38,514 nucleotides of DNA from DASYAE01 sp036501535 (GTDB lineage: Bacteria > Actinomycetota > Actinomycetes > Streptomycetales > Catenulisporaceae). The first letter of the stretch is position 1. Each line of letters starts with the position of its first letter. The stretch covers positions 1 through 38,514 of the forward strand of contig DASYAE010000283.1 in the NCBI GenBank assembly GCA_036501535.1, in the 5' to 3' direction. The position numbers and the translations under genes were made by a program. A model generated the notes under the pieces. The model saw only the letters and a program-made list of their open reading frames with translations, did not search any database and was not told where the DNA came from. Positions 1 through 7,995 of the stretch are shown in pieces.

Positions 1-1
1 C

Positions 2-850
2 GGCGGCGGCAACTTCGGCGTGGTCACCTCGCTGACCTTCCGCACCCTCCCCGTGCCGCCCTCGACCGTCCTCCACCTCGCGTGGACGCACGCACGCGCC
101 GCCGACCTCGCCGCGCTCATCGAGGCCTGGCAGCGCTGGTCGCCCCCGGCGCCCGACGGACTCGCCGCCAGCCTGCTGATCACCGTCCCCGGCGATCCGG
201 ACCGGCCGCCGGCGGCGCACGTCTTCGGCGCCCTGCTGGACACCGAGTCGGCCGCACACCGACTGCTCGGCGATCTGGTCGCCCGCTGCCCGGCGGCCCC
301 CGATTCGACAGAAGTCGCACTCCTGCCATACCGCCGGACGAAGGCCCGCCTCGCCGAGCTCGGCGACGACATCGCCGAGGCCGGTCCGGACCACGTCCGT
401 CACACTTCCAGCCGATCCGAGTTCTTCGACCGGCCGCTGCCCGCCGCCGCGATCGCCGCCCTGGTCGGGAACCTGGGCCGGGACCGCCGCGCCGGCCAGT
501 CGCGCGAACTGGACTTCTCCCCGTGGGGCGGGGCGTACAACCGGACCCCCGCCCCGGCGACCGCCTTCGCCCACCGCGACTGCCTCTTCCTGCTCAAGCA
601 CGCGGTGGGCGTCCCCGCCACGGCGGGCGCCGAGGCCCGGCAGGAGGCCGGCGACTGGCTGGCGGCCTCCTGGTCCTCGGTCCGCCCAGCCGGGTCAGGC
701 CGCGTGTATCCGAACTTCCCGGATCCCGGCCTGGCCGACTGGGCCCGCGCTTATCACGGCGCGAACTACGACCGGCTGTGCCGGGTCAGGGCCCGCTACG
801 ACCCCGACGGCTTCTTCCGCTTCCCCCAGGCGATCGGATCAGCACCGTGA
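2..850 (+). CDS. FAD-linked oxidase, BBE (berberine bridge) type, 3' part
   Basis: This is the C-terminal part of a flavin-dependent oxidase of the berberine bridge/reticuline oxidase family, which uses bicovalently bound FAD to oxidise alcohols, sugars or alkaloids. The frame is open from base 2 and begins GGGNFGVVTSLTF, the end of the FAD-binding PCMH domain, so the N-terminal half with the FAD-linking His lies outside the window. The C-terminus has the BBE signature YHGANYDRL followed by YDPDGFFRFPQAI, where the conserved Asn and Tyr close the flavin pocket. The stop TGA is at 848-850. The GTG at 20 is an internal Val, not a start. The next gene is convergent, 39 bases away. Substrate cannot be told from this part. 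Confidence 0.9.
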   Translation, partial: GGGNFGVVTSLTFRTLPVPPSTVLHLAWTHARAADLAALIEAWQRWSPPAPDGLAASLLITVPGDPDRPPAAHVFGALLDTESAAHRLLGDLVARCPAAPDSTEVALLPYRRTKARLAELGDDIAEAGPDHVRHTSSRSEFFDRPLPAAAIAALVGNLGRDRRAGQSRELDFSPWGGAYNRTPAPATAFAHRDCLFLLKHAVGVPATAGAEARQEAGDWLAASWSSVRPAGSGRVYPNFPDPGLADWARAYHGANYDRLCRVRARYDPDGFFRFPQAIGSAP

Positions 851-889
851 TCTGCGCCGCCGCTCCCGCTCCCGCCCCGGCCGCCGTGC

Positions 890-3244
890 TCACTCGAACC
901 GCGCGCTGTCGGTCCGGGTGATCCGGCTCAGGAACGGCAGCGTGCCGCCGATCATCGCCAGCGCGGCGACCAGGCCGAGCCCCATGGTGAGGTAGTAGGC
1001 GCCGTTCGGGGCCGGCACGGGCGTCCCGGGCGGGGACACCTTGATCGCGGCCGCGACTGCGAGGCCGTATCCGGTCGCGACGGCGACCACGGTGGCCGCG
1101 GCCAGCGGGAGCAGGGACTCCGTCAGCACCACCTTGTACAGCACGTTCGTCGGCGTGCCGGTCAGGCGCAGCAGGCTGAACGGCCGCCTGCGCTCGACGA
1201 GGCTGCCGCCCGCGGCGACCGCCAGGCTGCACCCGGCGACCAGCAGCGTGAGTATCACCGCCATGTTCATCACCCGCTGGACGATGGCCGCGACCGCCTC
1301 GCGTGCCTGCACCGCCTCGCCGAAGGTGCGCGGCGCCATCCCGGACTGGGACAGCGGCGTGTGCGTGACCAGGAAGGTGCGGACCAGTTCCAGCGTCGTC
1401 GGGTTGTCCACCTGGATCAGCACGCCGCGGAGATACAGGCTGCTGAAATCGCCCGACGCGGCAGGGTTCGAGCTCGCGACGATCGGCTCGGTGCTGTAGG
1501 TCGGGTTGTCGTCGGTCAGGTTGCCGGTCGTGGCCTCGACCGCCTGCCTGCCCGGGGCGCAGGTGCCGAGCGCGGGCAGCCGGGAGAGGGCCGCGCAGGA
1601 GACCGCGGCGTCGAACGGGAGGCCCGGGACGTCACCGCCGACCGTGTTCCCGGAGGGACCCGGGGGCGGCGGGGCCTGAGGCGGCTCGATGTCCTGCGGC
1701 AGGGAGTAGTAGGGCACGACCACGGTGCCGGAGAACGCCTGCAGCCGGCGCACCAGCGCCGCGCCGGTGGCCGGCGGCAGTCCGAGCATCCCGCCGGTCG
1801 TGTTCGCGTTCGCCCCTGTCGCGGAGCCGCCCGTGCAGTTCACGCCGTTGCCGCAGACGGGGGAGTAGGAAAACGTGTCGAGCAGGACGTTCGAGAGCGC
1901 GGCGGCCGACGGGGTGGCCGTCGTGTCGTTGATCGTGGGCATCAGCCCGCCGAGCATCGAGCCGAGGAAGACCGCCAGGACCAGCCCGCTGACCGCCCGG
2001 AAGGACGCCTTCGGCGCGTCCGCCAGCCGCCGCGCCGCCAGCAGCGAGGAGGCGGCCCCGGTCCGCATCGCCAGCAGCCGCGCCGCCTTCGCGGTCAGCC
2101 ACGGCCCGCCGACCACCAGCCCGACCAGGACGAGCAGAAGCCCGGGGTACGTGGTGGCGCCGATCTCTTTCGACGTCGTCGTCAGGATGCCGAATATGTA
2201 CATGGCGACGCCGAGCACCAGCGGGATGACGCGCAGCACGCTGGGATTCGGCGGGGTCTGCCGCCGGGTGACGCCCAGCGGCGAGATCCGCACCCGGCGC
2301 AGCGAGATCAGCGCGGCGAGCGCCGAGGCGAGCGGCACGCCCACGATCATGGCGGCGTAGCCGAGCGCGGTCGGCGTGACGGCGTAGGAGAAGTACTTGG
2401 AGCCGAACAGCGCCAGGCCGGACAGCAGCGGCCGCACCAGCAGGAACGCCGCGACGCCGACCAGCGTGCCCAGCAGGGCGCTGACACATGCGTCGACCGA
2501 GGCGATCACGCTGACCTGCCGGTTGGTGGCCCCCACCAGCCGCAGCGACGCGTAGCGCTCCTCCCGTCGGGTGGCCGCCAGCCGGGTCGCCATGCCGATC
2601 AGGATCAGCACCGGGAAGACGAACGCGACCGCGCCGATCGCGAAGGCGTAGCGGAAGTAGTTCGTCCACACGCTGGTCTGCTGGCCGTTCCCGATCGTGT
2701 GGACCTTGATCGTGGCGGGCAGCGCGGCCAGCTGCGCCGGGCTGTAGCCGATGTACACGACCAGGTCGTCCGGCCCGGTCAGGGCCCTGTCGCCGATCGT
2801 GCCGGCCTGCGTGCCGGGGAACCGGTCGCCGAGCTCGTCGCGCGGCGTGGCGGAGATGAGCGCGGCCAGCGCCGGCGAGGCGTAGTACTGCCCGGCGCCC
2901 GGCAGCGTGCTGATTCCGGGTGGCACCGGGGCGTGCGGCCCGAGCGCGGCGACCTCGAGCTGCGCGATGGTCTTGCCCTGGAAGATCGTGTCGCTGTAGT
3001 TCCACAGCTCGCTGCCCGCATCGGGGCCGGTGGCCTCGTACCTCGGCGAGGATCCTGCGGCCGGCGCCGGGCCCTGGGTGTTCCCCCAGTTCGGCTGGTT
3101 GTTCGTGTACTGGAACGCGTGGAAGTCGGCCAGCACGGAGAGCAGGATCGTGACGCCGACCGCGACAGCCGCCATGGTCACCAGCAGCCGGGTGAGCGCT
3201 TCCCTGCCGCTGCGCAGCGTCAGGTGGAGTCCGAGCCGGTACAT
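890..3244 (-). CDS. ABC transporter permease, FtsX/MacB-like
   Basis: This 784-residue membrane protein is the permease of an ABC exporter of the FtsX/MacB superfamily. It starts MYRLGLHLTLRSGREALTR, followed by a first membrane segment and an extracellular domain of about 150 residues. A block of about six helices follows, with the FtsX-like stretch RREERYASLRLVGATNRQV. A second extracellular domain and three C-terminal helices complete it, including the second copy ERRRPFSLLRLTGTPTNVL. Two FtsX cores and two extracellular domains are the usual plan of long actinobacterial drug or peptide exporters of this class. Its ATG overlaps the TGA of the ATPase gene by one base (3244), implying translational coupling. 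The open frame extends upstream inside the ATPase gene, but that is antiregister sequence and not part of the protein. The transported substrate is unknown. Confidence 0.9.
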   Translation of the reverse strand: MYRLGLHLTLRSGREALTRLLVTMAAVAVGVTILLSVLADFHAFQYTNNQPNWGNTQGPAPAAGSSPRYEATGPDAGSELWNYSDTIFQGKTIAQLEVAALGPHAPVPPGISTLPGAGQYYASPALAALISATPRDELGDRFPGTQAGTIGDRALTGPDDLVVYIGYSPAQLAALPATIKVHTIGNGQQTSVWTNYFRYAFAIGAVAFVFPVLILIGMATRLAATRREERYASLRLVGATNRQVSVIASVDACVSALLGTLVGVAAFLLVRPLLSGLALFGSKYFSYAVTPTALGYAAMIVGVPLASALAALISLRRVRISPLGVTRRQTPPNPSVLRVIPLVLGVAMYIFGILTTTSKEIGATTYPGLLLVLVGLVVGGPWLTAKAARLLAMRTGAASSLLAARRLADAPKASFRAVSGLVLAVFLGSMLGGLMPTINDTTATPSAAALSNVLLDTFSYSPVCGNGVNCTGGSATGANANTTGGMLGLPPATGAALVRRLQAFSGTVVVPYYSLPQDIEPPQAPPPPGPSGNTVGGDVPGLPFDAAVSCAALSRLPALGTCAPGRQAVEATTGNLTDDNPTYSTEPIVASSNPAASGDFSSLYLRGVLIQVDNPTTLELVRTFLVTHTPLSQSGMAPRTFGEAVQAREAVAAIVQRVMNMAVILTLLVAGCSLAVAAGGSLVERRRPFSLLRLTGTPTNVLYKVVLTESLLPLAAATVVAVATGYGLAVAAAIKVSPPGTPVPAPNGAYYLTMGLGLVAALAMIGGTLPFLSRITRTDSARFE

Positions 3245-3993
3245 CAGCGGGCCATCTCGAACTCGGTCAGCGCGGAGACCTGGCCGTCGCGGACCATGAC
3301 GGTGCGCTCGGCGCAGGCGGCGACCCGCGCGTCGTGGGTGACCAGCACCACGGTCGCGCCCTCCGCCCGGGCCACGCTCACCAGCAGGTCCATCACCTTC
3401 TCGCTGGTCAGTGAGTCGAGCGAGCCGGTCGGCTCGTCCGCGAACAGCAGCTTGGGCTGCGGCGCCAGCGCCCGCGCTATCGCCACCCGCTGGGCCTGGC
3501 CGCCGGAGAGCTCCCCGGTGCGCCGCGCGGCGAGCTCCGGCATCCCCAGCCGCTCCAGCCACGTCGCAGCCCTCTGGTACGCCTCCTTGCGGCGGACCCG
3601 GTCCAGCAGCAGCGGCATCGCGATGTTGTCGGCCACGGTCAGCTCCGGGATCAGCTGGCCGAACTGGAAGACGAAGCCGAACGCACTGCGCCGCAGCTCG
3701 GTGCGCCGCCCGTCGCTCAGGCTGTCGATGCGCCGGCCGTCGAACCAGACCTCTCCCTCGTCCGGCGTGTAGATGCCGGCCAGGCAGTGCAGCAGGGTGG
3801 ACTTGCCGGAGCCGCTGGGTCCCATCACGGCGACGATCTCGCCGGTGCCGACGGCCAGGTCCGCGCCGCGCAGCGCCGGGGTCTGGCCGAACGAGCGGTG
3901 CAGGCCGCGCGCCTCGAGGATGGAGCGGCGGGAGATCCGCGGCTCGGGGCCGCCGGCGCTGTCGCCGGCGGCGGTGGTCGGGTTGCGGCTCAT
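3244..3993 (-). CDS. ABC transporter ATP-binding protein (LolD/MacB type)
   Basis: This 249-residue ATPase energises the FtsX-like permease encoded just downstream. Walker A GPSGSGKST is at about residues 58-66 and the Q-loop Gln is in VFQFGQL near 110. The signature LSGGQ is at 162-166, Walker B LLFADEP at 182-188 and the H-loop His near 220 (VLVTHD). Every catalytic motif is intact. The fold and size fit the lipoprotein/macrolide exporter ATPase class. Its ATG overlaps the stop of the PadR gene in an ATGA (3990-3993) and its stop overlaps the permease start. The three genes therefore form one tight operon, presumably silenced by PadR until an inducing compound is present. Confidence 0.95.
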   Translation of the reverse strand: MSRNPTTAAGDSAGGPEPRISRRSILEARGLHRSFGQTPALRGADLAVGTGEIVAVMGPSGSGKSTLLHCLAGIYTPDEGEVWFDGRRIDSLSDGRRTELRRSAFGFVFQFGQLIPELTVADNIAMPLLLDRVRRKEAYQRAATWLERLGMPELAARRTGELSGGQAQRVAIARALAPQPKLLFADEPTGSLDSLTSEKVMDLLVSVARAEGATVVLVTHDARVAACAERTVMVRDGQVSALTEFEMAR

Positions 3994-4517
3994 GTGCTGC
4001 TCACCATTTCTTTCAATGCGCCCAGCCGCGCCTCGGTGGCGTCGATCCAGCGCAGGTCGGCTTCCAGGTGGTACATGCCGTAGTCGGCCAGCAGCACGTC
4101 CATCGTGCCCCCGCCGCGGCGCAGCTCGGTCAGCTCGCGCATCCGGCGCAGGTGCGAGCCGCGCTGCGCGTCGAGATAGCGCGCCGCGTCCCGGTCCAGC
4201 ATCAGGGCGAGCACGACCTTCGCGAACAGCACCGGCTGCAGGTGCGGCTCCGGCTCGGCCGGCTGGGACAGCCAGGTCGCCAGCTCGGCGTGTCCGTTCT
4301 CGGTGATGGTGTAGCGCTTGCGGTCCGGCCCGTCGCCCGGCTCGCTCGCGCCGGCGGTGACCTTCCCGTCCCGGGCCAGCCGGCCGAGCGTCGCGTACAC
4401 CTGGCCGAACGGCAGGGGCTTGTCCCGGCCGAAGAACGCGTCGTAGTCCCGTTTCAGGTCGTATCCGTGGCTCGGCGCGCGGTCAAGCAGCCCGAGCAGA
4501 GTCAGGGGAACACTCAC
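3990..4517 (-). CDS. PadR family transcriptional regulator
   Basis: This 175-residue repressor-like protein has the PadR N-terminal winged helix at about residues 1-85, with LTLLGLLDRAPSHGYDLKRDY, FGQVYATLGRLARDG and KRYTITENG. A C-terminal helical dimerisation region follows (the Vir-like extension of class 1 PadR). It is the first gene of an operon with the ABC ATPase and permease, which it probably controls, as in many PadR-exporter pairs. The start is GTG at 4517. No Shine-Dalgarno sequence is visible, and the -10 hexamer lies only seven bases upstream, so the message is probably leaderless. A 12-bp perfect palindrome sits between the -35 and -10 and is the likely operator for autoregulation. 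Confidence 0.92.
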   Translation of the reverse strand: MSVPLTLLGLLDRAPSHGYDLKRDYDAFFGRDKPLPFGQVYATLGRLARDGKVTAGASEPGDGPDRKRYTITENGHAELATWLSQPAEPEPHLQPVLFAKVVLALMLDRDAARYLDAQRGSHLRRMRELTELRRGGGTMDVLLADYGMYHLEADLRWIDATEARLGALKEMVSST

Positions 4518-4524
4518 GAAATCG

Positions 4525-4554
4525 AGAATACGCTGAGAGTATACTCTGGGTCAA
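4525..4554 (-). promoter_or_regulatory. padR-ABC operon promoter
   Basis: Reading the minus strand, TTGACC (4549-4554) and TATTCT (4525-4530) are separated by 18 bases, a good match to a housekeeping sigma-70-type promoter. The predicted transcription start falls at about 4517-4519, on the GTG start codon. Confidence 0.65.
4536..4547. promoter_or_regulatory. Candidate PadR operator
   Basis: AGAGTATACTCT is a perfect 12-bp palindrome lying wholly within the spacer of the padR promoter. AT-rich palindromes of this kind are usual PadR targets, and binding here would block RNA polymerase. The assignment to PadR is inferred from position. Confidence 0.6.
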
Positions 4555-4643
4555 TAAAGAACTGAGCTGCAGGTATATCGGGAGGCTCTAGATCGCGGTA
4601 AATGCGTGGCGGGCGGCGCCGTCAGCCGTTTAACCTCCGGGCC

Positions 4644-5579
4644 ATGAACGCCGAACGCCCGATGATCTACCAGCACCCGCTCGCTTATCTGGTCGGCCTC
4701 GAGGGCATCGCGTTGCTGAGGGCGTGGGCCGGCGACTTCGACGAGGCGTTCGTACACGAAAGGCTCGCCGAGGTGCGCCGGCTGCTCGACGACGAAGCGC
4801 TGAGCGGCGCGGGGGCGGGGGTGTGGGTCCGCCGAGGCGACACGGAGACCGCGTATCGCCAGTGGGCGGACGGATACGACGCACAGATGCGCTACGAGGA
4901 GGAGTTCGGCGGCGGCATGTTCGCCGGCGCCGAGATCGTGATCCGGGAGATCCTCGACGCGCGACCCGCCGGCGTCGCCCTGGACGCCGCGTGCGGTACC
5001 GGACGGGTCGCCCAGTATCTGCACGCGCGCGGGCACCACGTCGTCGGCATCGACAGCTCGCCGGACATGCTCGCCGTGGCACGCAAACGGTTGCCGGACG
5101 CGGACTTCCGCGAGGGCGTCCTGGAGGACCTGCCGCTGCCGGACGCCTCGGTCGACGTCGCCGTGACCATGCTCGCGCTCTGCCACGTGCCCGACCTCGA
5201 CACCGTGATGGCGCAGTTCGCCAGGGTGCTGCGTCCCGGCGGAGACCTTCTGATCTCTGATATGCACGCCGAGCAGGTGTTCCGCGGATCGGTCGTCAAG
5301 GCCCTCGGACCCGGCGGCGAGCCGGGACTCGTCGCGACCTACCGGCTCCAGCCGGGCGACTACCTTCGCGCCGCGCTCGCGGCGGGGCTGCGGGTCCGGC
5401 GCTGCGAGGAACCCGCGTCGATGGCAGGGGCCGAGTCCGCGCCGGTGCCGGAGCCCGCGGCCGACCCCGGGCCGTGGGACGACTGGCCGTGGAGCCTCGC
5501 CGACCTGATCCCGGCGGCGACGCGGGCCGCCTGGCGCACGCCGGCGACGATCGTCTGGCACTTCCAGCGCGAGGCCTAG
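4644..5579 (+). CDS. SAM-dependent methyltransferase
   Basis: This protein of about 311 residues is a class I methyltransferase. It begins with a helical region (HPLAYLVGLEGIALLRAW), an N-terminal extension found in several actinobacterial small-molecule methyltransferases. SAM-binding motif I LDAACGTG is at about residues 113-120. The acidic end of strand 2 (VVGIDSS), motif II/III in DVAVTMLALCHVPD and the post-motif LRPGGDLLISDMHAE follow. It probably methylates a small metabolite, but the acceptor is unknown. The start is uncertain: ATG 4644 was chosen because homologues begin near HPLAYL. ATG 4602 is in frame with a GGGAGG about 17 bases upstream, and ATG 4662 is also possible. It is divergent from padR and ends 18 bases before a strong hairpin. 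Confidence 0.85.
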   Translation: MNAERPMIYQHPLAYLVGLEGIALLRAWAGDFDEAFVHERLAEVRRLLDDEALSGAGAGVWVRRGDTETAYRQWADGYDAQMRYEEEFGGGMFAGAEIVIREILDARPAGVALDAACGTGRVAQYLHARGHHVVGIDSSPDMLAVARKRLPDADFREGVLEDLPLPDASVDVAVTMLALCHVPDLDTVMAQFARVLRPGGDLLISDMHAEQVFRGSVVKALGPGGEPGLVATYRLQPGDYLRAALAAGLRVRRCEEPASMAGAESAPVPEPAADPGPWDDWPWSLADLIPAATRAAWRTPATIVWHFQREA

Positions 5580-5597
5580 AGGCCGCCCGCGGAACGC

Positions 5598-5635
5598 CGG
5601 AGGCGGCCCGGATCCCTGCGTCCGGACCGCCTCCG
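5598..5635. terminator. Hairpin terminator after the methyltransferase gene
   Basis: Arms 5598-5613 and 5620-5635 pair over 16 bases with a single G-T-type interruption and a 6-base loop. The hairpin lies between the methyltransferase stop (5579) and the 3' end of the sialidase-like pseudogene (5638), so it can serve both strands. There is no long U run, as is common in actinomycetes. Confidence 0.7.
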
Positions 5636-5637
5636 CG

Positions 5638-6279
5638 TCAGCCGTCTGAGCCAGGCTCCTTACCGGGCCGGCCAACGGGTCGTCCCCCTTCGGGGTCAGC
5701 TTGTGCACGATCAGGTTGACGCCGAGTGCGTCGCCGCTCGGACGGCTGAGCGTGTAAAGGATCTGAGCCGGCCTGCCGGCCCCGCCGCCGTCGGGCACGG
5801 TCATGACGAAGGCGTGGCCCTGCCCGTCGTCGTCCGTGTTGCCGTTCGCGCACCGGCCCGGATTCTGCTCCAGCGCCTCGCCGGTGTACTTCCAGGTCTT
5901 CCCGTGGTCGGTGGAGACCGCGGTGACGACCGCCTCGTCGGTGTCCTTCGGCCGGTAGTCGAAGTAGCCGATCAGGGTTCGTCCACCGTCGTCGCTGGTG
6001 ACGTACGGGAAGTAGTAGGGCTGCATCGGCAGCGTGGCGCCCTTCGGCTCACGCAGGATCGAGCCGCTCGCCGGGCCGGTGCCGTTGTCGGCCGAGCAGT
6101 ATCCGGTCAGCGGGCCGGGGGAGCCGCTGACACCGCTCTGCGGCGGGATGGCGCCGGTGCCGGTCGGGCGCCGCGGCGCCCAGTGCCGTGGACGAGGCCG
6201 CGACGAGCGTGGCGAGTGTGGCCACTCCCACCGCCCCCGCTGTCGTCATCCGAACAGATATCTCAAGCCCTTCATGCAT
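5638..6279 (-). pseudogene. Secreted sialidase-like (BNR-type) protein, frameshifted remnant
   Basis: Three reading frames together look like one short secreted protein. The first starts at 6279, MHEGLEISVRMTTAGAVG, and carries a signal peptide ending STALGAAA. Homology-like sequence then continues in another frame: PTGTGAIPPQSGVSGSPG, then MQPYYFPYVTSDDGGRT, YFDYRPKDTDEAVV and STDHGKTWKYTGEA, the last resembling a BNR/Asp-box. One extra base in the CCC near 6167-6172 would reconcile these. Near 5665 the frame may change again to give a terminus KEPGSDG with TGA at 5638, just before the hairpin; otherwise the frame runs on antisense to the methyltransferase. Full-length sialidase-type relatives are larger, so the 3' part may also be lost. 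Sequencing error cannot be excluded. Confidence 0.5.
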
Positions 6280-6426
6280 GTGTTACACCGGGAATGTGAC
6301 GGACCGAGCAAATCCTCGCCGAACCATACCCCGATGGACAGGGGCCTGAGAGAGTGTTCACGCACCGTTCGCCGCGCAGCCGTCGGCTTGTCATTTCCGC
6401 CCGGCTGTTACAGCCTTCTTATCCGG

Positions 6427-7320
6427 CTACCACGCATAAGGGCCGTCCTGCGGGGCTTCGACCACGGAGGCCGGTGCCGCCGCCGGTGCCGCCACGGCAG
6501 GGGCCTGCTCCGGCTCCTGGACGTCCGCCTTGGTGATCGCCAGATACGCGACCAGCACCACGATCAGCGCGCCGAACACGAACGCGACCGCCCCGTCGCC
6601 GTAGCCCATGCCGCCGAGCGACTTGGACTTGCCCAGCCCGTCCGCGATCGAGGCGCCGAGCGGCCGGGTGACCACGTAGGCGAACCAGAACGAGAAGATC
6701 GCGTTCCAGTGCAGCAGCCGGAATCCGACCACCGGCACCATGATCAGCACCGCGAACAGCACCGCCGAGGTCCAGAAGCCCAGGTGCAGTGTTGTGGCGG
6801 TGAAGTCGCCCAGCGCGGTGCCCATCGCGAAGGTGGCCACGACGGTGGCCCAGTAGAACGCCTCGCGCCGGGGCGTGTTGACGCTGTGGATCGACAGCGT
6901 CTTCTCGGTCCTGCTCCACAGGATGAACACCGCGGCCAGCACGACCGCGTACAGGATCGACGACGCGGTGTACGGGACGCCGAAGCCGACGTGCAGCACG
7001 TCCGCCGCCATGGTGCCGAACACGCCGACCATGACCACGGCGAACCAGTAGTTGACCGCCTTGTACCGGCCGACCCGGAACTGGAACCAGAGCGCGAGCA
7101 GGAAGCCGGCGAAGCAGATCATCACCGCCAGCTCCGGGTTGATCGCGTTGACCAGGTAGTCCGAGGTGGCCTCGCCCATCGCGGTCGACAGGCCCTTGAT
7201 GATCCAGAACAGCGCGGTGATCTGCGGCACGCGGAGCGCGGCCTGCCGCGCGACCTGGCCGTGCGCGGAGTGGCGTGTCGGGGCGTGCTGGTGCTGGCCC
7301 GTGCCGTACGCGGAGCTCAT
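6427..7320 (-). CDS. Multi-spanning membrane protein, COG4705-like
   Basis: This integral membrane protein has about eight predicted helices and resembles uncharacterised membrane-anchored proteins of the COG4705 kind. Diagnostic stretches are VPQITALFWIIKGLSTAMGE, TSDYLVNAINPELAV, FYWATVVATFAMGTALGDFT and FSFWFAYVVTRPLGASIAD. The repeated TAMGEATSDYL and TALGDFTATTL segments suggest an internal duplication. The tail is Ala/Pro-rich and probably cytoplasmic. Two starts are plausible. ATG 7320 has AAGGA close upstream. ATG 7368 overlaps the stop of the preceding small gene as ATGA (7365-7368), which would add 16 residues and suggests coupling. Function is unknown; some relatives sit near metal or acid-stress genes, which does not settle it. 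Confidence 0.8.
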   Translation of the reverse strand: MSSAYGTGQHQHAPTRHSAHGQVARQAALRVPQITALFWIIKGLSTAMGEATSDYLVNAINPELAVMICFAGFLLALWFQFRVGRYKAVNYWFAVVMVGVFGTMAADVLHVGFGVPYTASSILYAVVLAAVFILWSRTEKTLSIHSVNTPRREAFYWATVVATFAMGTALGDFTATTLHLGFWTSAVLFAVLIMVPVVGFRLLHWNAIFSFWFAYVVTRPLGASIADGLGKSKSLGGMGYGDGAVAFVFGALIVVLVAYLAITKADVQEPEQAPAVAAPAAAPASVVEAPQDGPYAW

Positions 7321-7364
7321 GTCCTTACTGCTCTTTCCGGTGGTCGGTCGGTGTCGATACTTCG

Positions 7365-7721
7365 TCATGCCCGGGGTGTGCGGCCACGGCGCGGGCCGCT
7401 GTTCTGCGCGAGGACCACCGCGAGGCGCACGGCCAGCGCGCGGCAGGCGGCGATGTCGGGTCTGTCGGGCGCTCCCGGCGCCCGGCCGACCCGGTCGAGC
7501 AGGCCGCGCGCGAGGTCCTCGGAGCGTGCGGCAAGAGTATCCGCGACCGGTCCGGGATGTCTCAGCGGGAAGGTGCGCCACCGGTGCATCGCGATCCGGA
7601 TGATGCGCCGCCAGCGTTCCGGGTCCCCGCTGGGGATCGGGTTGCCGGAGCGCTGCGCGTCGGCCAGCGCGGCCAGCAGGCGGTCGGCCAGGGCCGCGCC
7701 GTCCTGCGACGCTGGGCTCAT
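7365..7721 (-). CDS. Small hypothetical protein, 118 aa
   Basis: I do not recognise this protein. It is a soluble, Arg- and Ala-rich helical sequence with regions such as LADRLLAALADAQRSG, PERWRRIIRIAMHRWRTFP and IAACRALAVRLAVVLAQ, and no membrane segment. Codon choice (G/C in third positions) and balanced composition argue that it is translated. It ends in an ATGA overlapping a possible start of the membrane protein gene, so the two are probably co-transcribed. About 120 bases upstream lies an A/T-rich promoter-like region with a palindrome that may be a BlaI-type operator. Confidence 0.6.
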   Translation of the reverse strand: MSPASQDGAALADRLLAALADAQRSGNPIPSGDPERWRRIIRIAMHRWRTFPLRHPGPVADTLAARSEDLARGLLDRVGRAPGAPDRPDIAACRALAVRLAVVLAQNSGPRRGRTPRA

Positions 7722-7829
7722 GCCGGCACCGCCCGGGAGGATGAGTCGATCACGGCGTCACTCCTCGGCGCGGGCTTGGACGGTGGGCGAGCGGTCCGGC
7801 GCGCCCCGCCGCCCGCCCACCGGGCGAGA

Positions 7830-7857
7830 TTTTTACAGAGACGTAGAACTTCTACAA
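7830..7857 (-). promoter_or_regulatory. Promoter and candidate BlaI-type operator upstream of the 118-aa/membrane protein operon
   Basis: On the minus strand TTGTAG (7852-7857) and TAAAAA (7830-7835) are spaced by 16 bases. The palindrome GTAGAACTTCTAC (7843-7855, six-base arms around one base) overlaps the -35 and spacer, and GTAGAT recurs at about 7861-7866. BlaI/MecI-type repressors bind short TAC/GTA inverted repeats, and a blaI gene lies 1.1 kb away, so it is the first candidate. That link is inference. Confidence 0.5.
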
Positions 7858-7995
7858 GATGGTAGATCGCGAGCGGACGGCGGGCGTCCGGCTGAAGGCC
7901 GGTGCATGTCAGGATTTCGTCACAACTGTCCGGGCGATTCCGTGCGCCGGCCGGGCCCGGCGCGCAGGGCCCGCAGTGTTCGGTGCCGGTGCCGC

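Noticed and set aside
890..3562. An 890-codon frame that would fuse ATPase and permease
   Set aside because: The part before 3244 is the ATPase gene out of frame; the real start is ATG 3244, overlapping the ATPase stop.
1361..3772. An 803-codon plus-strand frame
   Set aside because: It is antisense to the ABC permease and ATPase, Arg/Gln/His-rich and without domain.
6403..6415. GGCTGTTACAGCC palindrome after the membrane protein gene
   Set aside because: Six-base arms around one base cannot form a hairpin, and no promoter context makes it an operator. It may be chance.
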